Shown: positions 25,852 to 38,009 of the stretch, piece after piece
Layout of the letters: every line of letters begins with the position of its first letter
Position numbering within the stretch: the first letter of the stretch is position 1
NCBI RefSeq assembly: GCF_000165425.1
Contig: NW_001799177.1
Span: forward strand, 310,001 to 374,000
Direction: 5' to 3'
DNA length: 64,000 nucleotides
Origin: Paramecium tetraurelia
Lineage: Eukaryota; Ciliophora; Oligohymenophorea; Peniculida; Parameciidae
The notes under the pieces: generated by a model
What the model was told of the DNA's origin: nothing
The model's database searches: none
Seen by the model: the letters and a program-made list of their open reading frames with translations, nothing else
Made by a program: the position numbers and the translations under genes

Positions 25852-27606
25852 ATGGAAAACAAAAATTTATCAATATATTTGTTAAATTTTGTGACAAATG
25901 CTCTAATAAATTTCGATCACGGAATAATACCAGCATGCACAACTGATATGAAATTAGATTTGGGGATAGATGACATTGGAGTACTAATTTAAATATAAAT
26001 CTAATTTTAGTTAGGTTTTCTGGGGTCATCAGTTTATGGAGGACTTGTAATAGGTTCATTTTTAGGCACAGGCATATTTGGCAAATTTAAAACTAAGCAT
26101 ATAGTTACAATCAGTGTATTATGTTGCATACTAAGTTTATCTCTATTTATTCTAACTAAAAATATATTTCTCCTATTTTTATCGAGATTTTTAACAGGAT
26201 TCTTTTAAGTACACAATATTAATTTATTTGGTGTTCCTAGTAGTTTTTTTCCCTGTTTGGATAGACTTATTCGGTGAAAATCATAAGACTATGTGGCTAA
26301 CATACATGTAATTAGGAGTAGCTTTAGGAACTGTTTCAGGATATTTAGTGACTTCATTATCACTTTATTTTTCATAGAGTGTAATTCAAAATTTAATAAT
26401 TAGTGGGTCTATCCATATTATTTGTAAATACTACTGCTAATACCGTGTTTTTTGGTTTATAGTTTGAGTGATGAAAAAATGTTATCAAAATAAGATTAGG
26501 GGAAAACAGATGAATAAAAAGAGGATTTTAAGACAATATTTTTGCAGAATTTAAAAACATTTTTTTCGAATCCTATTTTTGTATTTTCTATGCTCTCATT
26601 AAGTTCTTTGTTTTTTGTTGTAACAGGAGTTTAATTTTGGATAACAGATTATCTTAGAAATGTGTTACTGATGCCTTATGAAGTTGTGTTTAAATCATTC
26701 TTGATAATATCGTTGACTGCTCCTCTTACAGGAGTATATTTGGGTGGCTTAATCTTAAATAACTTTGGAGGGTATGATGGATCGATGGCAATTAAAATAG
26801 CAGCATTTGAAGCCTTATTAGCAAGTATATCAGGAGCATTCATTCCAGCTTTAAATGATGGAGCATTTGCCTTACTTTTCTTATGGTTCTTACTATTCTT
26901 TGGGGGAAGTGCTGTTCCTGCAATCATGGGTATCATGATCACTTCAATTCCAAGAGAATAAAGATCAAGCGGAAACTCATTAAGCCATTTATTTCAAGAA
27001 CTTTTAGGGTATTTGCCTGCCCCTGTACTTTATGGCTATGTATAATAATCAACTGGAGGTTCAACATCCCGTTGGGGAATGATTCTTTTATCTACTGTTG
27101 GATTCTTTGGTTTTTTCTATATAGTTTTAGCAATCGTTTGGAAATCTAAATAGACTCTCTAATAAAGTCCCAGTTTAGATGAATCAGAGTTAAGAGACAG
27201 AGTTCCATAGTTAGATATAGTTGATAAGAAAGATACTATAAAAAGGTCTGATTTTGCTTAAATCCGAATGCAGACTTCTATATAATCAGGAAAATCGATT
27301 ACGATTCCTATCCAATAGGAACAAATTAATAATGAAGGTTAAAATGAAAATTAGGTTTCTTTGATACATAGAAATCAAACATTCAAAACAAGGGATGCGT
27401 ATCAAAGGTAAGCTTCGGTTTTTTAAGCTGTAACCAATTTTTCTATTCTTCTTGGAAGAGGCAGTTTGGATAATGATTTATTTTCTATTAAAAATAATTA
27501 AGAAAGGAAATAAATTTAAGACTAATAAAAGGAAATTGAATTGCAAGTGGCTGGTGGATACTATTTAGTAAGTGAAGGGAGATATGTAAAATTTGAAGAA
27601 CATTGA
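25852..27606 (+). CDS. major facilitator superfamily transporter
   Basis: Membrane carrier with about 12 hydrophobic helices: INFDHGIIPACTTDMKLDL, then after a 30-nt intron GFLGSSVYGGLVIGSFLGT, KHIVTISVLCCILSLSLF, a conserved FFPVWIDLFGENHKTMW, PYYLQILLLIPCF, a cytosolic loop (DEKMLSKQDQGKTDEQKED), and a second half with SLTAPLTGVYLGGLIL and LLFLWFLLFFGGSAVPAIMG. The charged C-terminal tail has about 150 residues. One junction, 26209-26230, needs a 22-nt GTA-starting segment removed that ends TTG rather than AG; otherwise the gene is intact. Substrate unknown. Confidence 0.75.
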
Positions 27607-27699
27607 TTATTTAGATATATTTTTATCCAAAAATACATTAGATTAATCAAAATTATTTATGATTATTTTGAAATAATAATATTAAATCCATAATTTATT

Positions 27700-29245
27700 T
27701 CAGATTTTTTTACAAAACATATCAATAAATTCTAGATAATCTATTTCTCCATCATTGTTTTTATCAACTTCTTTTATTAGACTTTCACAAAATTGCTTTG
27801 AAATATATTTAAATTGATCAACAGATTTCAACACATTTTAAAGATTGTCTACTGTGATTTTTCCTGTATTGTTCAAATCAAATTATTTGAATGCCAAATA
27901 ACATTTCTCCTCTTTCAAAAATAATCTCTTCTCATAGATTTAATTAATAAAGTCTAATTAGTTAAATGATTACTATTGTAATTAATTTTATCATCCTGAA
28001 TTTCAGAATGCTATAAAATTAAATTTATTTCTTCGTATTCTGGCTAATCTTTTAAGGTATCTTTAATTGATGAAACTGAAATGAATCCTTTTGAATTAAC
28101 ATCCAATTCTTCAAATATTTTCTTTAATTTTTCTAAAGAATCCTTTTGCAGCTATTCAGACAAAAAATTCATCATAATCTAAGTTTACTTTAATATTATA
28201 CTCTTAATAGATGGTTTTAATTGGATAGTTCTTTCATCTATTTGAAGTTTGGATTTAAGAAAATAGTTTTATCAATAGGAGTTTAAATCCAAGGATGTTT
28301 CAATATATCAAAGATTGACATTCTTTTATAAGGATCAATCAGAATTTTAGACAATAAATCTGCAACTGGTTTTTCAACTTTTAAAGTTATTTCATAATTT
28401 TAAATTTGTTTGTAGATTTCGGCATCAGTTTGACCATTGAATGGCAATTCACCTGTTATTAAAACATGTAAAATCACTCCAACTGCCCATATGTCACATT
28501 TTTCGGTTAGTCTACCTTCAAATATTTCTGGAGCTGTAAAATACAACTTACAATTAATAATGTATAATACTTTCCCTGATCTTGAGGATTCTACAACTAT
28601 TCCATTCTGTTTCTTAATGTAATCATCTACATAAAGCAATTAAAATCCAAAATCAACTGCCTTAATCCTCATATCTTCTGCTTTTCGTTCTACATATAAA
28701 AAAGATTCAGGCTTAAATATTTCAATTATTTTACTCTTAAATCTCGATGACATAATGCATATTTATGACAAACATTTATGGATTGGATCATTTACAAAAA
28801 CAATTAGCGAGCCTCTTCTGCTGAAAGTACGTATTTTTCCAATATTTTTTCAAACAATGAACCACCTTCGCAAAGACTTAACTAGATTAGTTTTGTTAAA
28901 AATACTCAATCACTATATGTATGTTCCTATCATCCTCGTATAGTTCATAAATTTTAATAACATTTTCATGATTCTTATATATAAGGCTATTATTTTTTAC
29001 AATATTTTTGAGCTAATTAACGTCTGATTTCAATTTTTCCTTATGCTTTACTTTAGCTTTTGGGATGCTACGTATGGCTCTATAGATTTTTGATAATCTC
29101 TCTTTAACTTTTATAACTTAACCAAATTTTCCTGACCCAAGAACCTTGATTAATTTAGTTATACTTTCTTTGTTTCCATTTCATATTTCTAACTTAAATT
29201 TTAGGATTGACTCCACATGAACCATAATTATTTTGAATTCTTCAT
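27700..29245 (-). CDS. CDPK-like kinase with degenerate catalytic residues
   Basis: Protein kinase fold followed by EF-hands, as in CDPKs. Seen: glycine loop GSGKFGQVIK, but the beta-3 motif reads RAIRSI (the ATP-anchoring Lys is Arg), the catalytic loop reads HRDLRPES (usually HRDLKPEN: Lys to Arg, metal-binding Asn to Ser), while VDFGFQ keeps DFG. TAPEIFEGRLTEKCDIWAVG and HPWIQ are normal. The C-terminal lobe has a clear EF-hand loop (DKNNDGEIDYLE) and weaker ones (DLNNTGKITVDN). Introns at 28547-28570 (24 nt) and near 28717-28739 end AAG. The start MKNSKQLWFMW relies on a 20-nt intron. Likely weak or inactive kinase. Confidence 0.75.
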
Positions 29246-29260
29246 ATTAAATATTTATAA

Positions 29261-29847
29261 TCAAATTAACAACAGAACATAATTAATAAGAAAAAAAACG
29301 AGAAAAGCCAAAATAAAAACATTGAATGCAAATTAATTTCCTTCTCCAACGCATTTCCCAATCCATATACAATGATGATCGTACCCTCTTATACAAATAT
29401 TACAATCTTTGCAATGTATAGTTCCTTTTGATTTGTGCATGGAGCAAATTGAACACCAATCTAGCTTAGATTTAATAAATACGTTCTGTAAATGCTGTAT
29501 TTGATTATTTGTAATTTATGCCTTAGTTTTTTAATGCAGTTATTAGGAAAGTTAATATTAAAAAGAGTCCAGAGCAACTTTGTACTATTCTAAATAATAT
29601 ATCGCTTTTATAAAATATTAATCCTATGTAATAAGTTCCTAAGATCAAAACTATGGTTAGAAATAAAGGAAAAGGCCCTTCTATTAAGAAATATCAATTT
29701 ACAATGGGGACCTATAGTAATTAAAGGCTCATCATTTCTAAACCAAAAGCAATATTGGCTTCCCTTTTTTCGTTTTAGTTATTTCACTTCATTTGAACTT
29801 AAAGGAACTTCTTCATCCTCAATTTATCCATTTTCTATGTCGTTCAT
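29261..29847 (-). CDS. DHHC palmitoyltransferase
   Basis: Integral-membrane S-acyltransferase that attaches palmitate to cysteines. The cysteine-rich domain is clear: LDWCSICSMHKSKGTIHCKDC, then CIRGYDHHCIWIGKCVG with the catalytic DHHC. Two membrane segments precede it (FPLFLTIVLILGTYYIGLIF) and one follows (FAFNVFILAFLVFFLINYV). About 180 residues, short for the family; the C-terminus stops soon after the third helix. Starts MNDIENGQIEDEEVP. A 22-nt TAG intron near 29690 is needed, and one more small adjustment before the cysteine-rich domain is not resolved. It ends only 16 bp from the start of the kinase next to it on the same strand. Confidence 0.8.
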
Positions 29848-30015
29848 TTTAATTAACAATATTAACAAATAAAATTTCACAACTATCATCGTAATTCAAA
29901 TATATGAAATTAATGAAACTTATTGAGCATTTAAGTGAATATTACAATCTGTGAGTTAGATTAATTTAAAATATTTTGAGGATATAGCCCTTTATATATA
30001 TATATAATAGTAAAT

Positions 30016-30600
30016 TCACATTGAAGATGATAGTTTACTCATAAATTCTTTGATTTTATTTTCTCTAAAGACTATAGCATTTTCTCTTGCTTATAATTCC
30101 TGCTATTTTTCTTAGATTGCTTTATATTCTTTATGGATTCTTTTTTCAAATAAATGCCTAGCAATATCGATATCAATTTATGGTTCTGGCTCTACATTTT
30201 CCTAATTAGACTATAAAAAAGTCTCTTCCGTTTATGTTTGTCTATTTACTAATGATAATTCTTTATTTATCAACTCCATTTCCTTTTCTCTTATTTACTT
30301 TTCAAAATTATATAATTATTCTTCTTTTTACTTCATTTCTTGATAAAATTAATCTAATTGATTTTAAGTGGAATCTATTAATTTTTTAGCAATTTGAACA
30401 TCACTTTTTAGTGATTCAATTTCTTCTGCTTATTTTGAATTAATAAATTGTTATTCTAATAGTTTTTTTTCTAGCACTTATATTTATTGTTAATGCTCTT
30501 CATAATAATCTAAGTAAGTGGACTAATTTTTAATATCGCTTAATGGAGTTCGTTGATTTAGAAAAAAAATATCTGAAATGCTTTTATTAGCAGATTTCAT
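30016..30600 (-). CDS. coiled-coil protein
   Basis: One uninterrupted frame, 194 residues, MKSANKSISDIFFLNQ to KLSSSM. From about residue 40 it is continuous heptad-like coiled coil (QIQVLEKKLLEQQFINSKQA; EMKQKEEQLYNFEKQIREKE; KAIQEKQQELQARENA) with a short acidic break (ENVEPEPQIDIDI). No named family recognised; cytoskeletal or basal-body scaffolds of this kind are common in ciliates. Confidence 0.65.
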
Positions 30601-30844
30601 TTAATTTTATAAATTAATTAATAACTAATTACTAATTTCAACCACTAAATTTGATAAGAGTAAAATGATGAGAACTTAGTATCATTTAAATAAATATCGA
30701 TTAGTTCTTTAGGACCTAAATAACAGTGTGTGTATTTAAATTTAATTTATATTCTAACAGATTTTTAAGTAATAATAAATAAACAAAGAGGTATTACTAG
30801 AAAAAATAGTTTGGTTGTATAAATATAGAGAGAATACGTAATTG

Positions 30845-31408
30845 TCAAAAGTCATAGAAATTCCACTCTTAATATGGTTATGCAGGGTTGATTTCATCGT
30901 CTATTTGTGTTTCTTTCCAATCGGAGTTGAAAGTTATTGATGTGAATTCATTTTCATAATTGTGTTGATCAGTTTAATTTGTATTTATAAACTGATCAAT
31001 ATCTATTGATGCTTTCGAAACCTCGTCATCTGCTTCAATTATCATATTATTCCAGCTATCATTTTATGAAGTATTATGCTCTTCTTATATTATTTCTGGG
31101 GCAGCAACATTAAAAATGGGATCCTTCCTTAAGAGTTACCTCAAATAACCCATTTTCATGTTCAAACACTCTTTTATATTGATAATTTAAGAAGCTTTCC
31201 TAATTATGCTGTAATAGTCTTCTAAAGTTTTCTTTGAACATCCAACTAGATTGGCTGCTTCTTTGAGTGAAGGCTTGATAAAATGTCCAGCGTAATCACG
31301 ATACCCATTCTCAAATAAGTCTCTCCATTATTGAACTAGATTGTTAGCTTCATAAACAAATCTCTCTTTAGATCTTCTTTATTTATCAATTAATGATCCC
31401 TGTTGCAT
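30845..31408 (-). CDS. helix-turn-helix-like protein with acidic tail
   Basis: 187 residues from MQQGSLIDKQRRSKERF. The first half holds a helix-turn-helix-like segment (SLKEAANLVGCSKKTLEDYY), in which KEAANLVGCSKKTLE has the spacing of a DNA-recognition helix pair. The C-terminal half is acidic and Asn/Asp-rich (IIEADDEVSKASIDID; FNSDWKETQIDDEIN), like an activation tail. The frame continues upstream of this ATG (QQIADFIQGGEKLLKSIHK), so a further 5' exon is likely but its start was not found. A transcription-factor role is inferred. Confidence 0.6.
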
Positions 31409-33220
31409 CTTATGAATGCTTTTTAATAATTTTTCACCTCCCTAGATGAAATCAGCAATTTATTATCCTATAATAGTATTTATCAGAATTCATACGTATT
31501 CATTTATAACTATGTTTTAAGTAAATAGTATTCATCTGTCTCTCATTAAAAATTGACCAATACTTCATCGTTGGCAGTTAATTTCTATATGATTAATTTA
31601 ATAGATTCTTCTATAAAATAAAATGACAATGTTAGTTTTTTGTATTATAGAATTTTGATTAATCTATTGAAATTAATGTAGAATGAAATGATTTTCCTTA
31701 CCCTTTACGATTTAAGATCTTTCCTTTAATATCCTACTTAGACTTCAAAAAAATATTATTTCGATCAAATAGGTTTTTTATTATTATATTAATTAACTTT
31801 ACTCTATCCAGGTTGTCTGTAAATCAACAAAAATGAGAATACATTAAAACACTACCTTCATTGAAGATAGGAAATGAAATTATAATTAATATTTTAAAAT
31901 AGTATAAAAATAATTTTATAAATATTCTTTAAAAGATGAAAATTATTTTTTGCTCGATATATTAGGAAGACCAATTATTAGAATGTATGGATTATAACAA
32001 TTACATTAATAAACTTTTTTTTCAAAAATCTTTTATGGAAATACTATAACATCTTTAATTATAAACAGTTAAATTAGGTAGAAACTAAACTTTCCTTTAT
32101 AAATTTAAAAATAGAAGAAAAAAGTTTAATAACTATTTCAGAATTGAAAAATAAAATTATAAAAATTGATTCATTCTACTTTATGATAGCGGTATTCATT
32201 AGAAATTCATTAAACAGAATATAAAATGAAAATTATTGATATTATAACAATTTATTATTGAAAGGAGATAAGAAAGGATGTAAAATATTTATGATCAAAG
32301 TCATTTGAGTAAATAATAATTAACGAAAATGATGAAATCAAATTTAAACGTACCTTAAATGTTTTATTTTAATGCTAAAGAAAATTTATAAAAGATAGGT
32401 TCATTGTCATGAGATTAAATATATTTAGAATTTATAATGCATGGTCAAAGGATTTTTTTTTATTTTAGTTCTTCGAGAATTTAAGTCTGAGTATCCAAAC
32501 TACTGATGAAAGAAAGAAAATAATGTGAATCATAGAAGAATTAATTTGACCTTCCATTATATCTAAAATAAATTAAATAAACACTTCAGATGTTTTGAAT
32601 CCTTATCCAAATTGTTTTTTTATCTTTTATGGTTTTTTAATCCTAACTGATTTTCCTGATTGAAACTCAAATAAATTATTCAAGCGAAATCACATCGAGA
32701 TGGATTCCTTTTTACTATGTTTCAAACAAAAAGTAGCAACAGAAGAGTAATAAACTAAAATTGGCTAACAATTTCTATCAAATCTAAACAGAAATTATTA
32801 CTAATCTAATGTTTGAGGTCCGATAATCAGTTAAATTATGAGATAAAGTATATATAAATCTAAAAGTCTTATGAATTTATAGATAAATTTGATTAAGAAT
32901 TTTTTTATTTTCATTATTATTAATAGTCTTGAATCTAAAGGCTTATTGTAGGACATATTTTAAATAGGGGACTTAAATAAGAGCAGCAGCGAGAATTGAG
33001 TTTATTATAGCTTGATTTTATTGAATCGTAATTGAATTAGTCATAATATATTATTGAATGATTAAATTAAGTTATAAAGATTTTATTTTTAAATATTACA
33101 ATCAAATTGTATTAAGGAATTAAAGTTGAAGTATTTATTGCATTAGAACTGAAAATTTATTCCTGAATATTTTTGATCAGAGATTAGGATTTATTGGTTC
33201 TATAATTATTTTATTATAAT
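31409..33220. other. 1.8-kb gap with possible gene relics
   Basis: The largest gap in the window. Around 31936-32200 on the plus strand a frame starting MKIIFCSIYQEDQLLEC can be extended by removing a 37-nt GT..TAG segment to SLITISELKNKIIKIDSF, then breaks up. Around 32450-32800 other fragments look mildly coding. No start-to-stop gene could be built. Relics of a lost gene are plausible; nothing recognisable as RNA gene or transposon. Confidence 0.4.
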
Positions 33221-35075
33221 ATGATGTATACTCTAACCCCTTAGTAAGCCTAGATTTCTATAAAAATTGACAAGCCTAGCTATTATCCTGGGGAGATTAT
33301 AAAGGGAGTGGTGTATATGAAAATCAAAACGAAGGATATTTAAGCTGGTCTTTTGTATTTAAAAGTAAGAATTCAAATAAAAGTAATATAGCTCTGCGGA
33401 CAAGAGAAAGTCAATTAATTAGACTCTTATAACTAATTCTTTAGCTATAAATAGTTCATATATAAAAAGCAGAAAAAAATAGCAGACTTTGGAATGTATA
33501 ATAAAGCTGTATATTTAGAAAAATGCCAATTATAGCTTGCAAAAAATATTTTGAATTAGAAGTTCCCTCATTATACCCTAGTTTCACAGTTAATTATTAC
33601 AAACTGGTACAGTGTAGAATTCTTTATTTTCTCTCTGTGAGTATATAAAGCGAAGATGAAAAAAATTTATATAAAGTACCCAAAAAACATAGAGTAGTAG
33701 TTCATATATTGTAAAAATTGCCAATTTAAAATGTTATTCCTATTGAATATTCAGAAGTTTCAAAAAATGACAAAAGGTGTTGCTTTTCAACAGGGGTAAG
33801 AAAACAATTAAATTTAGAATACAAAAGTCAAAATTTAATTAAACAAAGCATAATATGTATTTGGAGACAGCATCTAATTAAATATTTCAGTTGATAATAG
33901 TTAATCAAATGTTGCTGTTTAGAAATTTGAATTGAAAATTTCTTCTTAATTAGTAGTTTTATATAGACAATAAAAAAGAAAGTTATCAAATTATTTTGAT
34001 ATCTATTTATAAGAATTAAATGGTAATAGATTATTTTATGTTAGAATAAATTTAGGCACATTCCTAAAAATAGATTGCCACTAAAATACATCTACCAACA
34101 GGGAAACCAGATAATTATACGTCTATTTTCCCTTAAAGTACAATTAAAACGAAAAGGGTAAGTTATTAATATATTCTTACTGTGAATGTAATTTTTTCAA
34201 GGTAGTTATTTTTCAAAGTGGAGAATCTTGTTGCCTCTATCCCTTTAATTTTGATTTAGCATCAAAAGAGAGAAAAGAACAATATTATTCAATCGATGGA
34301 TAATTTAAGTATGCTTGGATCAATACTTGAAACGAATTAAAAATTAAATACTAGTTAATTAAAAAAATTTATTTATGGAGATCACAACTCTGCTGGTTAT
34401 GGTGAACAGGATGGTTATGTAGGACCTGAAAGAAAATATAACCCAATAGAAAGTCTGGATGAATTTGCATTGAAGGACACAAAGGGAGCATTGGAATAAT
34501 TGATGTTTAAGAAATAATATGAGGAAGATAGTGACATTGATGAAGAATTTGAAAACGAGATTGATGGTATAAGTATGAATGATATCAGTATCAATCAAAT
34601 ATAATCATCTCAAGACTAATAATAAAAATAGAGGACAATTTTTAATTAAAAACAGTAAAATGAATTCAATTGTCCTAACTCTGAAGAATTTAAATAAGTA
34701 GAGGGTATATAGGAGCATTTGCAAACAATAAAAGAGGAGTAAGAAAGTAAAGGAACTTAATATAATCTTAACAATATCTAACCTTCATTTTAAGTCTAAA
34801 AGAATCCCTAAAAAGCTTAGAAAGATTCTCATCAAATTTAAACATTTGGATCAGTAAATTCAGGATTAGATAATTATAATTATGAAGATGTGAAAAGTCC
34901 AAATGAGCAAACAAATCCTAGAAAAAGTACAATTTTGAAAAAAAATAAAAATACTGAATAAAATGATTAAAGAGAACAAAAATAGTTGAAAGTTTAGTTT
35001 GTTGATATTACTTCAGTGGATACTCTTGATGGAAAAAATGGAGACAAAATGACTACATAAAAATAAAAAAGATGA
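33221..35075 (+). CDS. arrestin-domain protein with long acidic Q-rich tail
   Basis: The N-terminal arrestin fold begins SIKIDKPSYYPGEIIKGVVY, the typical first strands with the YxPGE turn. The C-terminal arrestin half shows IQLNKAQYVFGDSIQLNIS and KFELKISSQLVVLYRQ. Introns of 27, 23, 22 and 22 nt (all TAG) keep the frame. The same frame then runs without a break through NLVASIPLILIQHQ into a tail of about 230 residues rich in Glu, Asp and Gln (EEDSDIDEEFENEIDG). Alpha-arrestins are cytosolic adaptors in membrane-protein trafficking; that role is inferred. No PPxY ubiquitin-ligase motif was seen. Confidence 0.75.
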
Positions 35076-35188
35076 TATGTTATGACCAATTTTGAAATGA
35101 AAATTTGTAATTCATTTTTATATTAATTTGTAATATAATTATTTAAACAATATTCATATTAATCTTAATTATATTACTATTATGTTTA

Positions 35189-36171
35189 TCACAAATCAGA
35201 TTCTAATTATTAATGAATAAGTTTGTCCTCCTCCTCTTCCTCCTTCTCCAAAATATGACTTAACTCAGCCAAACTTGCATCGTTCTAAATTTCTTAATAT
35301 ATGGATTGAGTCAATTTGATGAAATAATAAATAATTAATATTATGGTTATAAACATTCCTAATTTCAGCCAAAATGGAACATAGTTACTTGTGTCTCCTG
35401 ATTATAATAAGTCAGATAAGGATTCCAGGTTTGACCCCATGTATACCCAAAATCCTGCCCAAACCACAGTACCAAATATTGTAGGATGGATGAATTCCCA
35501 ATGTGTAATTCTAAACAATCCACAAGCATATGTTTTAAAAATGGTAGGAATTGCCAAAAATTATATTAAATACATAACTTTCACTGGTTTTCTTTCAGTC
35601 GCCAAATAACATGTAATGAAGTAAATGTTCTCATTCATAGCCATATAAATATAATTTCTTACAAAATATCTCCCTATGAGAAATCCAAAATATCTATTGT
35701 GAAATCAATTAAAATGTTACTTTGCTAGAAATTTAGCTATAGATACTGTTAATAGTGCAAACCAAAATGGTTGAATCAAATATCCTGCCAAAATATCATA
35801 CAATACTACATTAAAGCCTGTTAATACAAACCATAATCCAATCATTCCTATATATACGGCTCCAATGATTTATCCTAGCTAGAATATTGAATACCTTACT
35901 CGCTAAAATCATTCAAAATGCCATAGCAAAAATATCTGAAATCTCTAACCCAATATAATAACAAAACAAAAGTTATAAGTATAATTGAATAAAGAATCAT
36001 AATTAACAACAATATTCTCTATGCTTTATCTCTTTTTGGATTATTTTACGAATTGCCTAATGTTGCTATATATATATGAATACTCCCTCCATCTTTAGCT
36101 TTTTAATATTTTTCTCTTAATTCTCTACTTTGATCTTCATAGAATCGTTGTGAAATTGTTTATTCATTCAT
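35189..36171 (-). CDS. VTT-domain (DedA/TMEM41/TMEM64-type) membrane protein
   Basis: VTT proteins are ER or Golgi lipid scramblases with re-entrant loops. Start MNEQTISQRFYEDQSRE, a first membrane helix (ILLLIMILYSIILITFVLLL), then GAVYIGMIGLWFVLTGFNVV, KYFGFLIGRYFVRNY, and a loop-helix signature FRITHWEFIHPTIFGTVVWA followed by GFWVYMGSNLESL. That order (GRYF..., G...F...IG...., Y..LGS.L) is the VTT pattern. The tail is acidic (EKEEEEEDKL). Introns of 20 and 27 nt (TAG) needed. About 300 residues. Confidence 0.7.
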
Positions 36172-36421
36172 TCGTTTTTTTCTTATTAATTATGAAAATT
36201 ATTATATAATAAATAATTAAATATTTGAACTTTTTTTTATTATGACTAGTACCAATTATATTTCTTTCATGAAAATTTAAAATCATAAAATTATGATAGA
36301 TTTCGATTTGTCTAGAGCAAATATGAATTTTATAGGGCATCGGTTAAGATTCCCTTTCTCAAAATTTTGTGCTTTTGTCATAACTTACATTTAACTATAT
36401 ATATCATATATATATATTGAA

Positions 36422-38009
36422 TCAAATCTAATCGATTTCTTTAGTTGTTTTCACAAGTTATTCGCTATATGGAGTTTCTGGTTCCTCCTTAATTACACCT
36501 AGTCGTTAGGAGAAACCAATTTTCTGCTGTTACTGTTGCTACGCTTATTTTTATTATTGGGCTTGTAATTATTGTTTTTCTTCTAAAGACTCAAAGGAGG
36601 AACTGCTATCACAAAAGTTGATGACATCAAAGAGGTCTTTGACATCATCGGTACTTGGTTTAGCAGAGCACTTGGTAAGATTAATTGAGTGGATTGATTA
36701 TTAAAAGTGAATCGATTTCTCTCTGATTTGCTAACTGGTTTCTTTATAAGCTATAATGATTTATCCATGGTTTTTAGTTAAATCTCTTTTATCAATAAAT
36801 TATTCATTAGAATTAGAAACAGATTATTGTAATATTTTCATATTTGCTTACATAGACCTTACAATACCCAAAAGAGGTTTATCACTAGACCCAAGAACGA
36901 TGTCATCCTTTGATCTCATTTTTATATGCTTAGGAAATATCTTAGGTTAATAAAGCCAAGGATGGAGTAAAGCCTCTGAAATAAATTAATAAATCTATAC
37001 AAGCCGAAGTGATTCGTTTATCTGGATTCCATTTCAGTATCCTTTTGATAAAGTCAATGACCAAAGAGGGCAATTGAAGAAATTCTGGTTGCTGCAAATG
37101 TCCAGTGTACTCAGATTAAGTGGAAAAGCTTTCCATCTGATTCTCTTAATCAATAGGTAATTTACCACACAACAACTGATAGCAGACAACTCCAATGGCC
37201 CAGACATCAATCTATTTAGAATATCCAGAACCAACCCATAATTCAGGAGCTTGATAAGGCATGGTTCCTGTCACAGTCCACAGGAGATTGTTTTTGATGT
37301 CTTTGCAATTTTTCTCAGCGACAAGGAATCTTTTTGAAACCCCGAAATCAATTAACTTGATGGTGTTTGTGTCATTATCAAAGACGATATTATCAGGTTT
37401 GATGTCTCTGTGACACAATCCAACTTTGTGAATGTATGACGCAGCCTCGAACAATTATCTCACGATTATGCATGTTTCATTCAGATCTAAAGTCTTTCTC
37501 TACTTCAAGATATGCTACAGACTTGGATAAGGTAAATAGTCCATGACTAAATAAGAGCATTCCATGTTTGGATCAATGTAAAGCATATTAGTTTTGCAAA
37601 TGTAAGGATGATTTAAAGACACAGTATTAAGGAATGTCTATTTCATTATTTCTGTGATTTCTGGATCTGCATTCCTTGAAATCTTAACAGCATATGTTTC
37701 ATCTGGGTTTGTTATTTGCCAACATTGTCTGACAACTGCATGAGCTCCTTCACCCAGAATTTTTCCAATTTGATATATATTTTTGAAGGATTGCTTCATT
37801 TATTCAAGTTGTTTCTTATTGGACAGATAATCGATTATTTTAGGAGCATCATCCTTAAATTCACTTTAACTTGAGCAATGAACATATTCTAATATTTATG
37901 GACATTGATTGATAATTTCTTCGACATTCTATTTTTATTAATTCTCATTCTTAAATAAATCACTTTTCAATTTATTTCTTATCCTCTCAAAGTTACCTTT
38001 TTTGTCCAT
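36422..38009 (-). CDS. serine/threonine protein kinase with Q-rich tail
   Basis: Start MDKKGNFERIRNKLKSD; about 60 helical residues precede the kinase domain. Motifs intact: GEGAHAVVRQ, YAVKIS, CHRDIKPDNIVF, LIDFGVSKR, TGTMPYQAPEL, DVWAIGVVCYQLLCG. It therefore should be active. After the domain comes a tail with repeated Gln (QQQKQAQQQQQQK) and an acidic end (VIKEEPETPYSEQL). Subfamily not certain; CAMK-like by general appearance. One or two small introns near 37110-37150 are required. Confidence 0.85.

Noticed and set aside
26340-26420. A frameshift in the MFS gene
   Set aside because: Re-reading the bases shows an ordinary 23-nt TAG intron at a codon boundary.
34160-34376. A break between the arrestin domain and a separate downstream gene, with introns over 40 nt
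   Set aside because: One frame is open straight through this segment, so a single protein with a long tail is simpler.
36400-36422. TATATA runs as telomeric or subtelomeric sequence
   Set aside because: Paramecium telomeres are G3T3/G4T2-type repeats; none is present.
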